Positions 6,762 through 14,536 of a stretch of 64,000 nt of DNA are shown here, piece by piece (within the stretch, counting starts at the first letter, position 1; each line of letters opens with the position of its first letter). The notes under the pieces are model-generated. The model made no database searches. It had not been told where the DNA came from and was given only the letters and a program-made list of their open reading frames with translations. The stretch is from an uncultured Bacilli bacterium (GTDB taxonomy: Bacteria; Bacillota_I; Bacilli_A; ML615J-28; CAG-313). Where the stretch lies: NCBI GenBank assembly GCA_934098295.1, contig CAKONV010000001.1, forward strand, positions 62,001 through 126,000, given 5' to 3'. The position numbers and the translations under genes were made by a program.

Positions 6762-9467
6762 TTATTTTTCTTCACTTTTCATGACTGTTGGTTTAATTTT
6801 GTCTCTTTTACGATCATCTTCTTTAGATTCAACAATATCTTTTTTCATTTTATCAAGTTTTCTAGCTAAGGAAAGTTTATTAAATAAATCAATCACATAA
6901 CTACATACACTCATAATAATAAATGAGAACGCAACTAAACCCGTAACTAAGAATAGAGGTGTTAAATCATAAGCCATACAAACAATACCATCACTATTAA
7001 TATGCGTATTTTTAAAGAACAAAGGACTTAACGCAAAATTTTTATGAATTAAAGAAAGGATTGGATTTGAATATTCAACATCAATCATGGAAACAATGGA
7101 AATAAAGGTACATATGAAAGTCATACTAACAAATAAAACAACCTTTTTCCAAGTAAATGGACGACACGCTAAATATAAAATCATTAGTCCAATAAAAGTT
7201 GTGGTAATTACAACAATTGTTTTGGTTGTTGAAACTCCAAAGCCACAAAGTGAACACAAAAGATAAGTAACAATAACCGATAATACAATGGCAACAACCC
7301 CTGGTAATGACTTTTGAAGAACATTCCATAAGAAATTACCGGAAACACGATTAGTATTTGGTTGAATTGTTAAGAATGTTGATGGAATTCCAATTACAAA
7401 TAATTCCAGCATTAAAAGCTGAGTTGGTTTATTGAATGGGAAAGATCCATCCCCTGAAGTAGCCTTGAAGAAACCTAAAACGGTTAAAACGGCTAAAGTG
7501 ATAATAAAGAATGTTTTTACTAAGAAAAGCATGGAAATTTGTTGAACGTTATTGATAGCTCTTCTTCCTTCGGCCACAACTCTTGGCATCGATGAAAAGG
7601 AAGAATCTAAAAGGACAAGTTGAGCAACTGTACGAACAGCATCACTACCTGATGCCATCGCAATACTACAATCAGCCTCTTTTAAAGCTAAGATGTCATT
7701 AACACCATCACCAGTCATTGCCACAGTTTTGCCTTTGGCTTTTAAGGCTTTAACAATAATTTGTTTTTGATTTGGTTTAACACGCCCAAAAACCGTATAT
7801 TTATCAGCAATATTATAAACATCTTCATCAGATAAACCATCTAAACTAATATAATCTTCTGCACCGGCAATAGCTACTCTTTTAGCCACTTCGGAAACTG
7901 TAACCGGATTATCACCGGAAATTACTTTAACTTCTACACCGCTTTCTCTAAAGTATCTAATTGTATCAAAAGCATCTTCACGAATTTGATCTTCAATTAA
8001 AATAAAAGCAATTGGTTTAATTGTTTTTGAGCTTCTTCCACTCTTAGTTTCTTCATCACTAACGGCAAGACATAGTACACGATACCCTTTATTGGCATTT
8101 TCATTTACTAAAGTTTCATATTTTTCAAAATTTGATTTCAAAACAAATTCAGGAGCCCCTAACATAAATAAACCTTTATCAAAACGGACAGCACTATATT
8201 TACGATCTGATGAGAAAGGAATAATTTCTTTTGGTGTATAAATATTCGACTTACCAAAATATTTTTCTAAAGCTTGAGCCGTCGAATTAGTTTCTTCTAA
8301 GCTGGCATTCATGGATGAAATTAAATCTTTAATAGGATATTTATTTTTTTGTAAATCAATACAATCAATTACCGTCATACTACCATCGGTAATAGTACCA
8401 GTTTTATCTAGACATAATACATCAACGCGAGCTAGCATTTCAACACAATAGATATCTTGTACTAAAGTTTGATGTTTAGATAGTCTAATAACACCTAGCA
8501 CTAGTGCTCCTGAGGTCATCATTAAAAGACCGGCAGGAATCATTCCTAGTAGGGCCGTACAAGTAGGGCTAATCGTATTGTACCAATCGTTAGAAGCATT
8601 AGGAAAAATATGTTTTAAAAAGCCTAAATAAATTTTATTATAAATAAAATAACCAACACTACCTTCTTCGGAATCTTTAAAACCATAGAAATTATAGTTT
8701 TGTAGTATCATCAAAACACCTGTTAAAACTAGGAAAACCGTAATAACTTTAATCATTTTTCGTAAACTGTTTAAAATTTGGGAATTTGGTTGTTTATATT
8801 GTTTAGCTTCCGCCGATAATTTTTCAATCGCATTATTTTCACCAACGGCGGTAACTTGACAGTAACAATTACCAGAAACAACAAAGCTACCGGAATACAA
8901 AGTGTCACCAACGGTTTTATGAATAGGAACGGATTCACCGGTTAATTGCGATTCGTTAACTTCTAGTTCACCTGATACTAAAATACTATCGGTTGTAATT
9001 TCTTTACCTGGTGATAGACAAACAATATCATCTAGTACAACATCACCAACATCAACATTAACTTTTTCTTTATTTCTTACAACTTTAACGGTTGGTGTTG
9101 ATATTAATTGTAATTTATTAATGGTAATTTTAGATTTAATTTCTTGAATAGTACCGATTAAAATATTAATTACAACGACTAAAACAAAGGTATAATCCAT
9201 TATTGAACGCGGATGTTCTGGCGAAGTTGGACGCGTAACTAATAAAATAAAAATAACAACATAAATAAAATTGAACAACGTACAAAGATTTTTAACGACA
9301 ATTTGTACATAAGATTTACCACTCTTTTTGATAATACGGTTGGATAATCCTTCTTCTTTTCTACTTCTTACTTGTTCATCATTTAATCCTTCTTCATAAT
9401 GAGGATTATAGCGAACAATTTCTTTTATAGGAACAGTTTTTTTATTTTTCTTTTCGTTTTTTTTCAT
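6762..9467 (-). CDS. Cation-translocating P-type ATPase (CtpE-like)
   Basis: An approximately 901-residue membrane pump. Visible motifs are the actuator TGES in NESQLTGESVPI, the phosphorylated Asp in DKTGTITDG, and the hinge MTGDGVNDILALKEADCS. Then follows LVLLDSSFSSMPRVVAEGRR, which resembles the mycobacterial CtpE branch, associated with calcium uptake. N-terminal metal-binding CxxC motifs are absent, arguing against a copper or cadmium pump. Multiple C-terminal membrane segments follow the hinge. The upstream TTG at 9482 is in frame, but the ATG at 9467 is more likely. Neither has a clear ribosome binding site, and a hairpin sits just upstream. The transported ion is inferred only. Confidence 0.88.
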   Translation of the reverse strand: MKKNEKKNKKTVPIKEIVRYNPHYEEGLNDEQVRSRKEEGLSNRIIKKSGKSYVQIVVKNLCTLFNFIYVVIFILLVTRPTSPEHPRSIMDYTFVLVVVINILIGTIQEIKSKITINKLQLISTPTVKVVRNKEKVNVDVGDVVLDDIVCLSPGKEITTDSILVSGELEVNESQLTGESVPIHKTVGDTLYSGSFVVSGNCYCQVTAVGENNAIEKLSAEAKQYKQPNSQILNSLRKMIKVITVFLVLTGVLMILQNYNFYGFKDSEEGSVGYFIYNKIYLGFLKHIFPNASNDWYNTISPTCTALLGMIPAGLLMMTSGALVLGVIRLSKHQTLVQDIYCVEMLARVDVLCLDKTGTITDGSMTVIDCIDLQKNKYPIKDLISSMNASLEETNSTAQALEKYFGKSNIYTPKEIIPFSSDRKYSAVRFDKGLFMLGAPEFVLKSNFEKYETLVNENANKGYRVLCLAVSDEETKSGRSSKTIKPIAFILIEDQIREDAFDTIRYFRESGVEVKVISGDNPVTVSEVAKRVAIAGAEDYISLDGLSDEDVYNIADKYTVFGRVKPNQKQIIVKALKAKGKTVAMTGDGVNDILALKEADCSIAMASGSDAVRTVAQLVLLDSSFSSMPRVVAEGRRAINNVQQISMLFLVKTFFIITLAVLTVLGFFKATSGDGSFPFNKPTQLLMLELFVIGIPSTFLTIQPNTNRVSGNFLWNVLQKSLPGVVAIVLSVIVTYLLCSLCGFGVSTTKTIVVITTTFIGLMILYLACRPFTWKKVVLFVSMTFICTFISIVSMIDVEYSNPILSLIHKNFALSPLFFKNTHINSDGIVCMAYDLTPLFLVTGLVAFSFIIMSVCSYVIDLFNKLSLARKLDKMKKDIVESKEDDRKRDKIKPTVMKSEEK

Positions 9468-9484
9468 TACTATATTAAACAAAA

Positions 9485-9520
9485 GAATAGCATCATAACT
9501 ATATACCTATGTTGCTATTC
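9485..9520 (-). promoter_or_regulatory. Leader hairpin upstream of the P-type ATPase
   Basis: Perfect 8-bp arms (GAATAGCA at 9513-9520 and TGCTATTC at 9485-9492, read on the minus strand) enclose a loop that can itself pair CATA with TATG. A short T-rich run follows, about 18 bases before the ATG at 9467. It could be an attenuator or an RNA-stabilising hairpin. No known riboswitch class was recognised. Confidence 0.35.
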
Positions 9521-9654
9521 CTTTTATATCTCCTTATATTCTTGTTAATAGCTTAATTTAGCAATTATATTTTAACATAATCCGCATATTTTAGCAAATA
9601 AAATTCATTTATATTTTTTATTTTCTTATTTATATATAATAAGGACAATTACAC

Positions 9655-11007
9655 TTATAATTCGATATCTTCAATATCATCATTTTTTAAAACAAAAGAT
9701 TTAAGAAAAATAATTACCGAAACTAAAGATGCTATTACTTCTGTAATTGGAAATGACCACCATACTCCCTTTACACCAATTAATTTTGACATTATGAAGG
9801 CGACAAAAATAATAAGTAAATAGCGAATAAGCGATATAATTAAAGATGATATGCCCATTCCTAATCCCTCAAAAACGCCACTTATAACAACCGAAAGAGC
9901 AGAAATGATAAAACCTAAACTAATAATTCTTAAACATGTTTTGCCTAAAACAATGGTTTCTGAATTATCGGTAAATAAATTAATTAATTTATCAGGGATT
10001 ACCATACAAAGAATGGTACCAATAATCATAATAAAAATGCTTGCCAAAAGGGTTACTTTAAAAATTCCCATAACTCGATTTTTCTTTCTAGCCCCATAGT
10101 TATAACCAACTAATGGTCTAATTCCTTGAACGATACCGCTAATACTAAAATAAATAAAAGTTTGAAGTTTATAATAAACACCAAGTATTAAAACATAACT
10201 AGTAGAAAATGCACTTAAGATTGAATTTAAAGCGGTTATCATAAATGATGGTAATGCTAAATTTAAAGTTGCTGGAATTCCTACCAAATACAACCGATAA
10301 GTAATTTTGTCTTCATTTTTATGGCCTAATTTTAATTTAACTGGTAATTTTACTTTTCTAAAAACCACATAATAACTTATTAATGATAAAACTTGACCGA
10401 TACCAGTCGCTAAAGCTGCTCCTTTTACTCCCATTGTTGGCATTCCTAAATAACCAAAGATAAAAATAGGATCAAGAATAATATTAGAAACCGCCCCAAC
10501 AAGCATACAAATCATCGTTGTTTTCATTTTACCCGTCGATTGAATTATTTTTTCCAAACACATGCTTAATGTTAAAGCTGGGGAAAAAGCCATAACAATA
10601 TAAAAATAATCCAATCCATATTTGGTAATTACCGAGTTATCAGTAAAAAAAGATAAAAATGGTTTTATTGAAAAAATACAAATAAGTCCTAAGATAATAC
10701 CATGTAAAATACTATAAATAATACCTAAAACAGCACTTCTTGAAGCCGAATCATTTCTTCTAGCTCCCATATAAAAAGATACAGCCGCATTAACACCGAC
10801 ACCAAAACCAATCCCGGCCGCATTGGTAATGTTTTGTAATGGGAATACTAAAGATAAGGCGGTCATGGCATCTTCACTAATCTTGGCTACAAAATAACTA
10901 TCGACAATATTATAAAGAGCAGTAATAATCATTGATACGACAATTGGTAGAGACATTTTTACTACTAAAGGAACTATTGGCTTTTTTTCCATAAATGTTT
11001 GATCCAT
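9655..11007 (-). CDS. MATE family efflux transporter
   Basis: A 450-residue protein with about twelve hydrophobic segments and the two-fold MATE organisation. It opens with KPIVPLVVKMSLPIVVSMI and contains YNIVDSYFVAKI; the second half has QGIRPLVGYNYGA, a hallmark of MATE exporters. The family exports drugs and metabolites in exchange for Na+ or H+. The ATG at 11007 has a good ribosome binding site (AGGAG). It lies about 115 bases downstream of an extended -10 promoter, with a terminator hairpin in between, so expression is probably controlled by attenuation. Substrate unknown. Confidence 0.92.
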   Translation of the reverse strand: MDQTFMEKKPIVPLVVKMSLPIVVSMIITALYNIVDSYFVAKISEDAMTALSLVFPLQNITNAAGIGFGVGVNAAVSFYMGARRNDSASRSAVLGIIYSILHGIILGLICIFSIKPFLSFFTDNSVITKYGLDYFYIVMAFSPALTLSMCLEKIIQSTGKMKTTMICMLVGAVSNIILDPIFIFGYLGMPTMGVKGAALATGIGQVLSLISYYVVFRKVKLPVKLKLGHKNEDKITYRLYLVGIPATLNLALPSFMITALNSILSAFSTSYVLILGVYYKLQTFIYFSISGIVQGIRPLVGYNYGARKKNRVMGIFKVTLLASIFIMIIGTILCMVIPDKLINLFTDNSETIVLGKTCLRIISLGFIISALSVVISGVFEGLGMGISSLIISLIRYLLIIFVAFIMSKLIGVKGVWWSFPITEVIASLVSVIIFLKSFVLKNDDIEDIEL

Positions 11008-11046
11008 ATATTTTTCTCCTTTTCTTGAGGATTTTTAGTTTTGGGC

Positions 11047-11133
11047 AAAAAAAAGCCCCACAGTTAAAATAACTGTGTGGCGAAAAGATGACCATGCACG
11101 GAAAAATCCACAATAATTTTCGCTAATATTATA
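11047..11133 (-). promoter_or_regulatory. Promoter and attenuator-type leader of the MATE gene
   Basis: On the minus strand an extended -10 (TGGTATAAT; hexamer at 11128-11133) precedes a leader beginning near 11121. The leader first forms a 7-bp helix GCGAAAA/TTTTCGC (11117-11123 with 11080-11086). A strong terminator follows: 11055-11066 pairs with 11070-11081 (11 of 12 pairs), with eight T residues at 11047-11054, all before the MATE start codon. TGTGG at 11108-11112 could alternatively pair with CCACA in the terminator arm (11076-11080), giving an antiterminator. I recognise no known aptamer class. Confidence 0.6.
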
Positions 11134-11190
11134 CCAATTTTTTCTATTCATTTCTATTAATATGCAAAATTAATCTAAAAGATATTTTAC

Positions 11191-11219
11191 TTGTAATTTT
11201 TTTCCTTTTAAGGTATAAT
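11191..11219 (+). promoter_or_regulatory. Promoter of the hydrolase/NUDIX operon
   Basis: TTGTAA at 11191-11196 and TATAAT at 11214-11219 are separated by 17 bases, a near-consensus sigma-A promoter. It lies 42 bases upstream of the ATG at 11262 and diverges from the MATE promoter. Confidence 0.7.
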
Positions 11220-11261
11220 TTAATTACTTTAAATATAAATTATAATAAATAGAGGGAAAAC

Positions 11262-11954
11262 ATGATTGATAATAAATTTGTAATAGGCATTAGTCCGCGC
11301 ATGTGGTCCAATGAGACCCAAGATTTTTTAAGAGTATCTACCCAATATACTAATATGTTAAAAAGAGATGATATTGTTTCTTTGATTCTTACACCTTCTT
11401 CTACACTTACTACTTTATTAAACTTTTGTGATGGTTTCTTGTTAATTGGTGGCGATGATTTAGATCCAAAATACTATCATGAAACTAACGATTTGGGTTT
11501 ATCTAAGGGTATTAACAAAGTAATTGATGAAATGGATTTTGAAATTGTTAATCACGCTGTAGAGAGTAAAAAACCATTACTAGGAATTTGTAGGGGCATT
11601 CAAGATTTAGCCGCTTTCTTAAATGGTAGTTTGTATCAAGACTTAGTTCATGATAAGGTTTCTCATCCTTTAGAAGATGAACATCTTCATTATGTCGATA
11701 AAGTTAATAATTTTGGAGTGGCTAAAAAGTTAGGTGACCACTTCTTAGTTAATAGTTATCATCATCAAGCGGTAAAAGATGTTCCTAATGATTTTGTGAT
11801 ATTATATAAAAATGCGGATACAATTGAAGCAATTGAACATAAAAACTTACCTCTTCTTGGAGTTCAGTGGCATCCTGAACGCATAAAATCTAACGAATCA
11901 ACAATTATTTTTGACTATTTCTTTGGTAAATTATATGAAAGAAAAAATAATTAA
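11262..11954 (+). CDS. Gamma-glutamyl-gamma-aminobutyrate hydrolase family protein (peptidase C26, PuuD-like)
   Basis: A 230-residue class I glutamine-amidotransferase-fold hydrolase. The family pattern is visible: GGDDLDP near residue 65, nucleophile elbow PLLGICRGIQ with Cys near residue 109, then NSYHHQAVK, and the catalytic His-Glu in GVQWHPER near the C-terminus. PuuD-like enzymes cleave gamma-glutamyl amides, for example in polyamine breakdown, but many Firmicute members are uncharacterised. It is first in a two-gene operon; the NUDIX gene starts inside its 3' end. Confidence 0.87.
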   Translation: MIDNKFVIGISPRMWSNETQDFLRVSTQYTNMLKRDDIVSLILTPSSTLTTLLNFCDGFLLIGGDDLDPKYYHETNDLGLSKGINKVIDEMDFEIVNHAVESKKPLLGICRGIQDLAAFLNGSLYQDLVHDKVSHPLEDEHLHYVDKVNNFGVAKKLGDHFLVNSYHHQAVKDVPNDFVILYKNADTIEAIEHKNLPLLGVQWHPERIKSNESTIIFDYFFGKLYERKNN

Positions 11955-12465
11955 AGAGATTCCCCTTTATAAGGGAGCCATTTTGAACCTAAAAAGAAAT
12001 CTCGTTGAATTAGAAGATTCTAATCTTGCTTTTAGAGAAATTGTTGAACATAAAAAAGGAGTTGCCCTCCTTGCGGTTAAAGATGACAAAATTATTTTTG
12101 TTAAACAATTTAGAAGTGCCACCAAAACAATGATGTTAGAAATTCCGGCGGGAATGGTTGATGAGGGGGAAAGTTTAAAGGAAGCGGCATTAAGGGAGCT
12201 TAGTGAAGAAACAGGTTTTACTTCTAACAATTTAAAAATGTTAGGTAGTTTTTATCCTTCTCCTGGGTTTACTGATGAATGTGTAAGTATCTTTTTAGCT
12301 CTTGATTTAAGTGAAAAATACTTAAAGGCGGATGATGATGAAAAGATTGAAATATATTATTTTCCGTTAAAAAAAGCTATTCAAATGATTGAAAATGGTA
12401 TGATAACGGATATGAAAACCGCCCTAGCTATAAAAATGTATCAAAGTCTTCAAAATGAAAATTAA
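11935..12465 (+). CDS. NUDIX hydrolase, ADP-ribose pyrophosphatase type
   Basis: About 176 residues. The NUDIX box is complete: it starts at GMVDEGE, continues EAALRELSEETGF, and has the catalytic REL-SEE core near residues 80-92. The upstream context (LLAVKDDKIIFVKQFR, EIPAGMVDEGE) and downstream YPSPGFTDE are typical of ADP-ribose pyrophosphatases. It would hydrolyse ADP-ribose to AMP and ribose 5-phosphate. I chose the ATG at 11935 over the TTG at 11911; it overlaps the preceding gene by 20 bases. The strong hairpin downstream ends the operon. Confidence 0.88.
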   Translation: MKEKIIKEIPLYKGAILNLKRNLVELEDSNLAFREIVEHKKGVALLAVKDDKIIFVKQFRSATKTMMLEIPAGMVDEGESLKEAALRELSEETGFTSNNLKMLGSFYPSPGFTDECVSIFLALDLSEKYLKADDDEKIEIYYFPLKKAIQMIENGMITDMKTALAIKMYQSLQNEN

Positions 12466-12478
12466 AATTATTAATAAA

Positions 12479-12526
12479 AAATAAGAATTTAAAGATCTTC
12501 AAAGTCCTTAAATTCTTATTTTCTTT
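12479..12526. terminator. Bidirectional terminator between convergent genes
   Basis: A 14-bp perfect stem pairs 12479-12492 with 12508-12521, with A and T runs on both sides. It serves the NUDIX gene on the plus strand and the convergent PII-like gene ending at 12527. Confidence 0.75.
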
Positions 12527-12847
12527 TTAATTTTTAATAAATTGTTCAAGTGGTAAAACAAACATAACACAACCTCCCATTTTTTGGGATGTAGAAATAT
12601 TTTGGAAAAAACCAAATTCAACACTTTCACTACTATATTCAACTTTTCTAGTTTTACATAGTGAACCTAATCTTTTTACAACTTCGGCACATGATTCATC
12701 CATTACTTTTATTAAATAAGTATAAGTTCCATTAGAAACAATCCCACCAATGCTGGCTATTTTTAGGTAAAAAACGGGAGCTTTATGAAGATAATTGTTT
12801 ACCTTAACGGAATCAGATGGACTAATAACAAGAATAATAAGTTTCAT
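12527..12847 (-). CDS. darA: Cyclic-di-AMP receptor-like PII-family protein (DarA/PstA type)
   Basis: A 106-residue protein starting MKLIILVISPSD, followed by KIASIGGIVSNGTYTYLIKV and ending GGCVMFVLPLEQF. This fits the CdAMP_rec (DUF970) family, whose members are about 109 residues, trimeric and PII-like. Proteins of this family bind cyclic di-AMP, linking the second messenger to osmotic or metabolic control. The usual GGFLRxGNTT loop is replaced by GGIVSNGTYT, so ligand affinity may differ. It stands alone between a bidirectional terminator and its own ribosome binding site (AAAGGAG). Confidence 0.8.
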   Translation of the reverse strand: MKLIILVISPSDSVKVNNYLHKAPVFYLKIASIGGIVSNGTYTYLIKVMDESCAEVVKRLGSLCKTRKVEYSSESVEFGFFQNISTSQKMGGCVMFVLPLEQFIKN

Positions 12848-12881
12848 GAAAACTCCTTTCTAATTTATTAAAGTTATTTGT

Positions 12882-12910
12882 TTGTAAAGGTTTTCCGATT
12901 TTGATATAAT
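12882..12910 (+). promoter_or_regulatory. Promoter of the WG-lipoprotein/ABC operon
   Basis: TTGTAA at 12882-12887 and TATAAT at 12905-12910, spacing 17 bases. It lies 22 bases upstream of the start codon at 12933. It should drive the four-gene plus-strand block to 19620. Confidence 0.7.
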
Positions 12911-12932
12911 AGATAACTAAGAGGTGGTAAAA

Positions 12933-14525
12933 ATGACAACAAGAATTAAATTTATATTTTGTTTTAAAAAATTGTTTATTTTCTTTGTAATTGCTCTTTT
13001 AACAATTATGATTACTAGTTGTAAAAAGAATAATGAGCCTTATTTAGATGATGCTATCGCCATTGTCTACCAAAATAATGTTCCTTATCTAATTAACGCA
13101 AATAAACAAACCTATTCACTTTCCAAATATGATGAAATTAGCGATGAATTTGCTAAATACATAATTGTTAAGAAAAATAATCTTTATGGGGTTATTGAAA
13201 ACACCGGAAAAGAGATAATTGAACCTATCTATAATAAAGTATACCCAATTAGGGAAGAAAAATGTGTCGTAATTAAGGATGGTAATTACTTTATTATTGA
13301 TACAACCGGTAAAACTCTTTATACTTTTACGGATAATATCTTTTCTGTTAGTTCTTTCTATCAAAATAATTTAGTTATTACTGATGGATTAAAATATGGA
13401 TTTTTGGTTTATAATGATACCGATAATACTTTTACTCCTACCGAATTAGCTTTTGATTATGCTAGTCATTATCAAAATGATTATGCCATTGTTGCTAAAA
13501 GGGAAGAGATTCCTATTTATGATGTTGATGAAAAAGGAAATCCAACAAGTACTATTATTGATGTTAAATATTTAGATAATTTAAAATATAATTATTTAGA
13601 TTTAAATCATGAATTATTATTTAACGATTTTGATTTTGATTTTGCTGACTTCTTCTATGATGGTTGGGCCCGTGTTGGTAATGAAAGTAGTGATATTACT
13701 TGTACTATTATTAATACTAATGGTATTAAAGTTGGAAGTAAAAACATTAGTGGTGTTAAATATAAATATGTAAATACCAAAGGCCAATTCTTGAATTATA
13801 ACTTTTCTTATACTTATTCTGAACGCCAATATGAAGTAAAAGGCGAAATTAGTGTTCCTTACGCCTCTAATTTTTCATCTGGCTATGCTGTTATTGCTGG
13901 ATATGCTTGCCAACAAGGTAGCACTGCTTATTTAAAAGAATATATCATAATTGATACTCTAGGCCATGCTGATTATCTTACAGCTATTAAAAATGTGACA
14001 GGATTTAGTTATGGTAATGATAAAGCTCATTCCATTTCACCGGGACAATATTGGATTGGTGATATTGTTAAAATTGATGATAGCATTATCTTTAGAACGG
14101 GAATTACTTGTAATGGGACAAGTTGGCAAATATGTTATTCGCGAAAAGATTACACCGAACGTCCTTATGAGAATAATTTTTATGATGTTAAATGGGATAT
14201 CATAAAAAAAGAAACAAGTGAAGATAATACCATTAAAGAAATTGTTCCCGATTGGATTTATAAATTTAATGATCAATATCTAGATGGTGCTTCTTCTACT
14301 TACATTGCGGAAAATGCTGCTAAAAAGCCTTATGAATTAGATGATTTAAAATATAGTGATTATTATCTTGGTTTTTTAACCAAAGCTCGCATTAATTATT
14401 CCAATAAATTTGGTTTAATAACAATTACTAGTTCAACCGTTTTAGATGATACTAGTAATCGAGAAGTAATTTTAATTACTGCTTCTTATTTATTAGATCC
14501 TATTTATGATAAAATCATCTACTAA
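12933..14525 (+). CDS. WG-repeat lipoprotein
   Basis: About 530 residues. An N-terminal hydrophobic stretch ends in lipobox ITSC, so the protein is predicted to be membrane-anchored outside the cell. The mature part has WG-like repeats in which short strands read NLYGVIENTGKEIIEPIY, NYFIIDTTGKTLYTF and KYGFLVYN. Such repeats fold as beta-propeller-like blades in other proteins. The GTG at 12924 lies in the ribosome binding site GAGGTGG, so I use the ATG at 12933. It is the first gene of an operon with two FtsX-type ABC transporters, with 11 bases to the next gene. It may be their extracytoplasmic sensor or partner; function unknown. Confidence 0.75.
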   Translation: MTTRIKFIFCFKKLFIFFVIALLTIMITSCKKNNEPYLDDAIAIVYQNNVPYLINANKQTYSLSKYDEISDEFAKYIIVKKNNLYGVIENTGKEIIEPIYNKVYPIREEKCVVIKDGNYFIIDTTGKTLYTFTDNIFSVSSFYQNNLVITDGLKYGFLVYNDTDNTFTPTELAFDYASHYQNDYAIVAKREEIPIYDVDEKGNPTSTIIDVKYLDNLKYNYLDLNHELLFNDFDFDFADFFYDGWARVGNESSDITCTIINTNGIKVGSKNISGVKYKYVNTKGQFLNYNFSYTYSERQYEVKGEISVPYASNFSSGYAVIAGYACQQGSTAYLKEYIIIDTLGHADYLTAIKNVTGFSYGNDKAHSISPGQYWIGDIVKIDDSIIFRTGITCNGTSWQICYSRKDYTERPYENNFYDVKWDIIKKETSEDNTIKEIVPDWIYKFNDQYLDGASSTYIAENAAKKPYELDDLKYSDYYLGFLTKARINYSNKFGLITITSSTVLDDTSNREVILITASYLLDPIYDKIIY

Positions 14526-14536
14526 GGAGGCTAAAA

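Noticed and set aside
10910..11113. A leader peptide (TTG start) across the MATE attenuator, implying ribosome stalling control
   Set aside because: No ribosome binding site before the TTG or the internal ATG; the frame simply runs into the MATE gene.
11047..12465. MDR-NUDIX-type riboswitch linking the MATE and NUDIX genes
   Set aside because: The two genes are divergent with separate promoters, and only the MATE side has the leader; I could not match a consensus.
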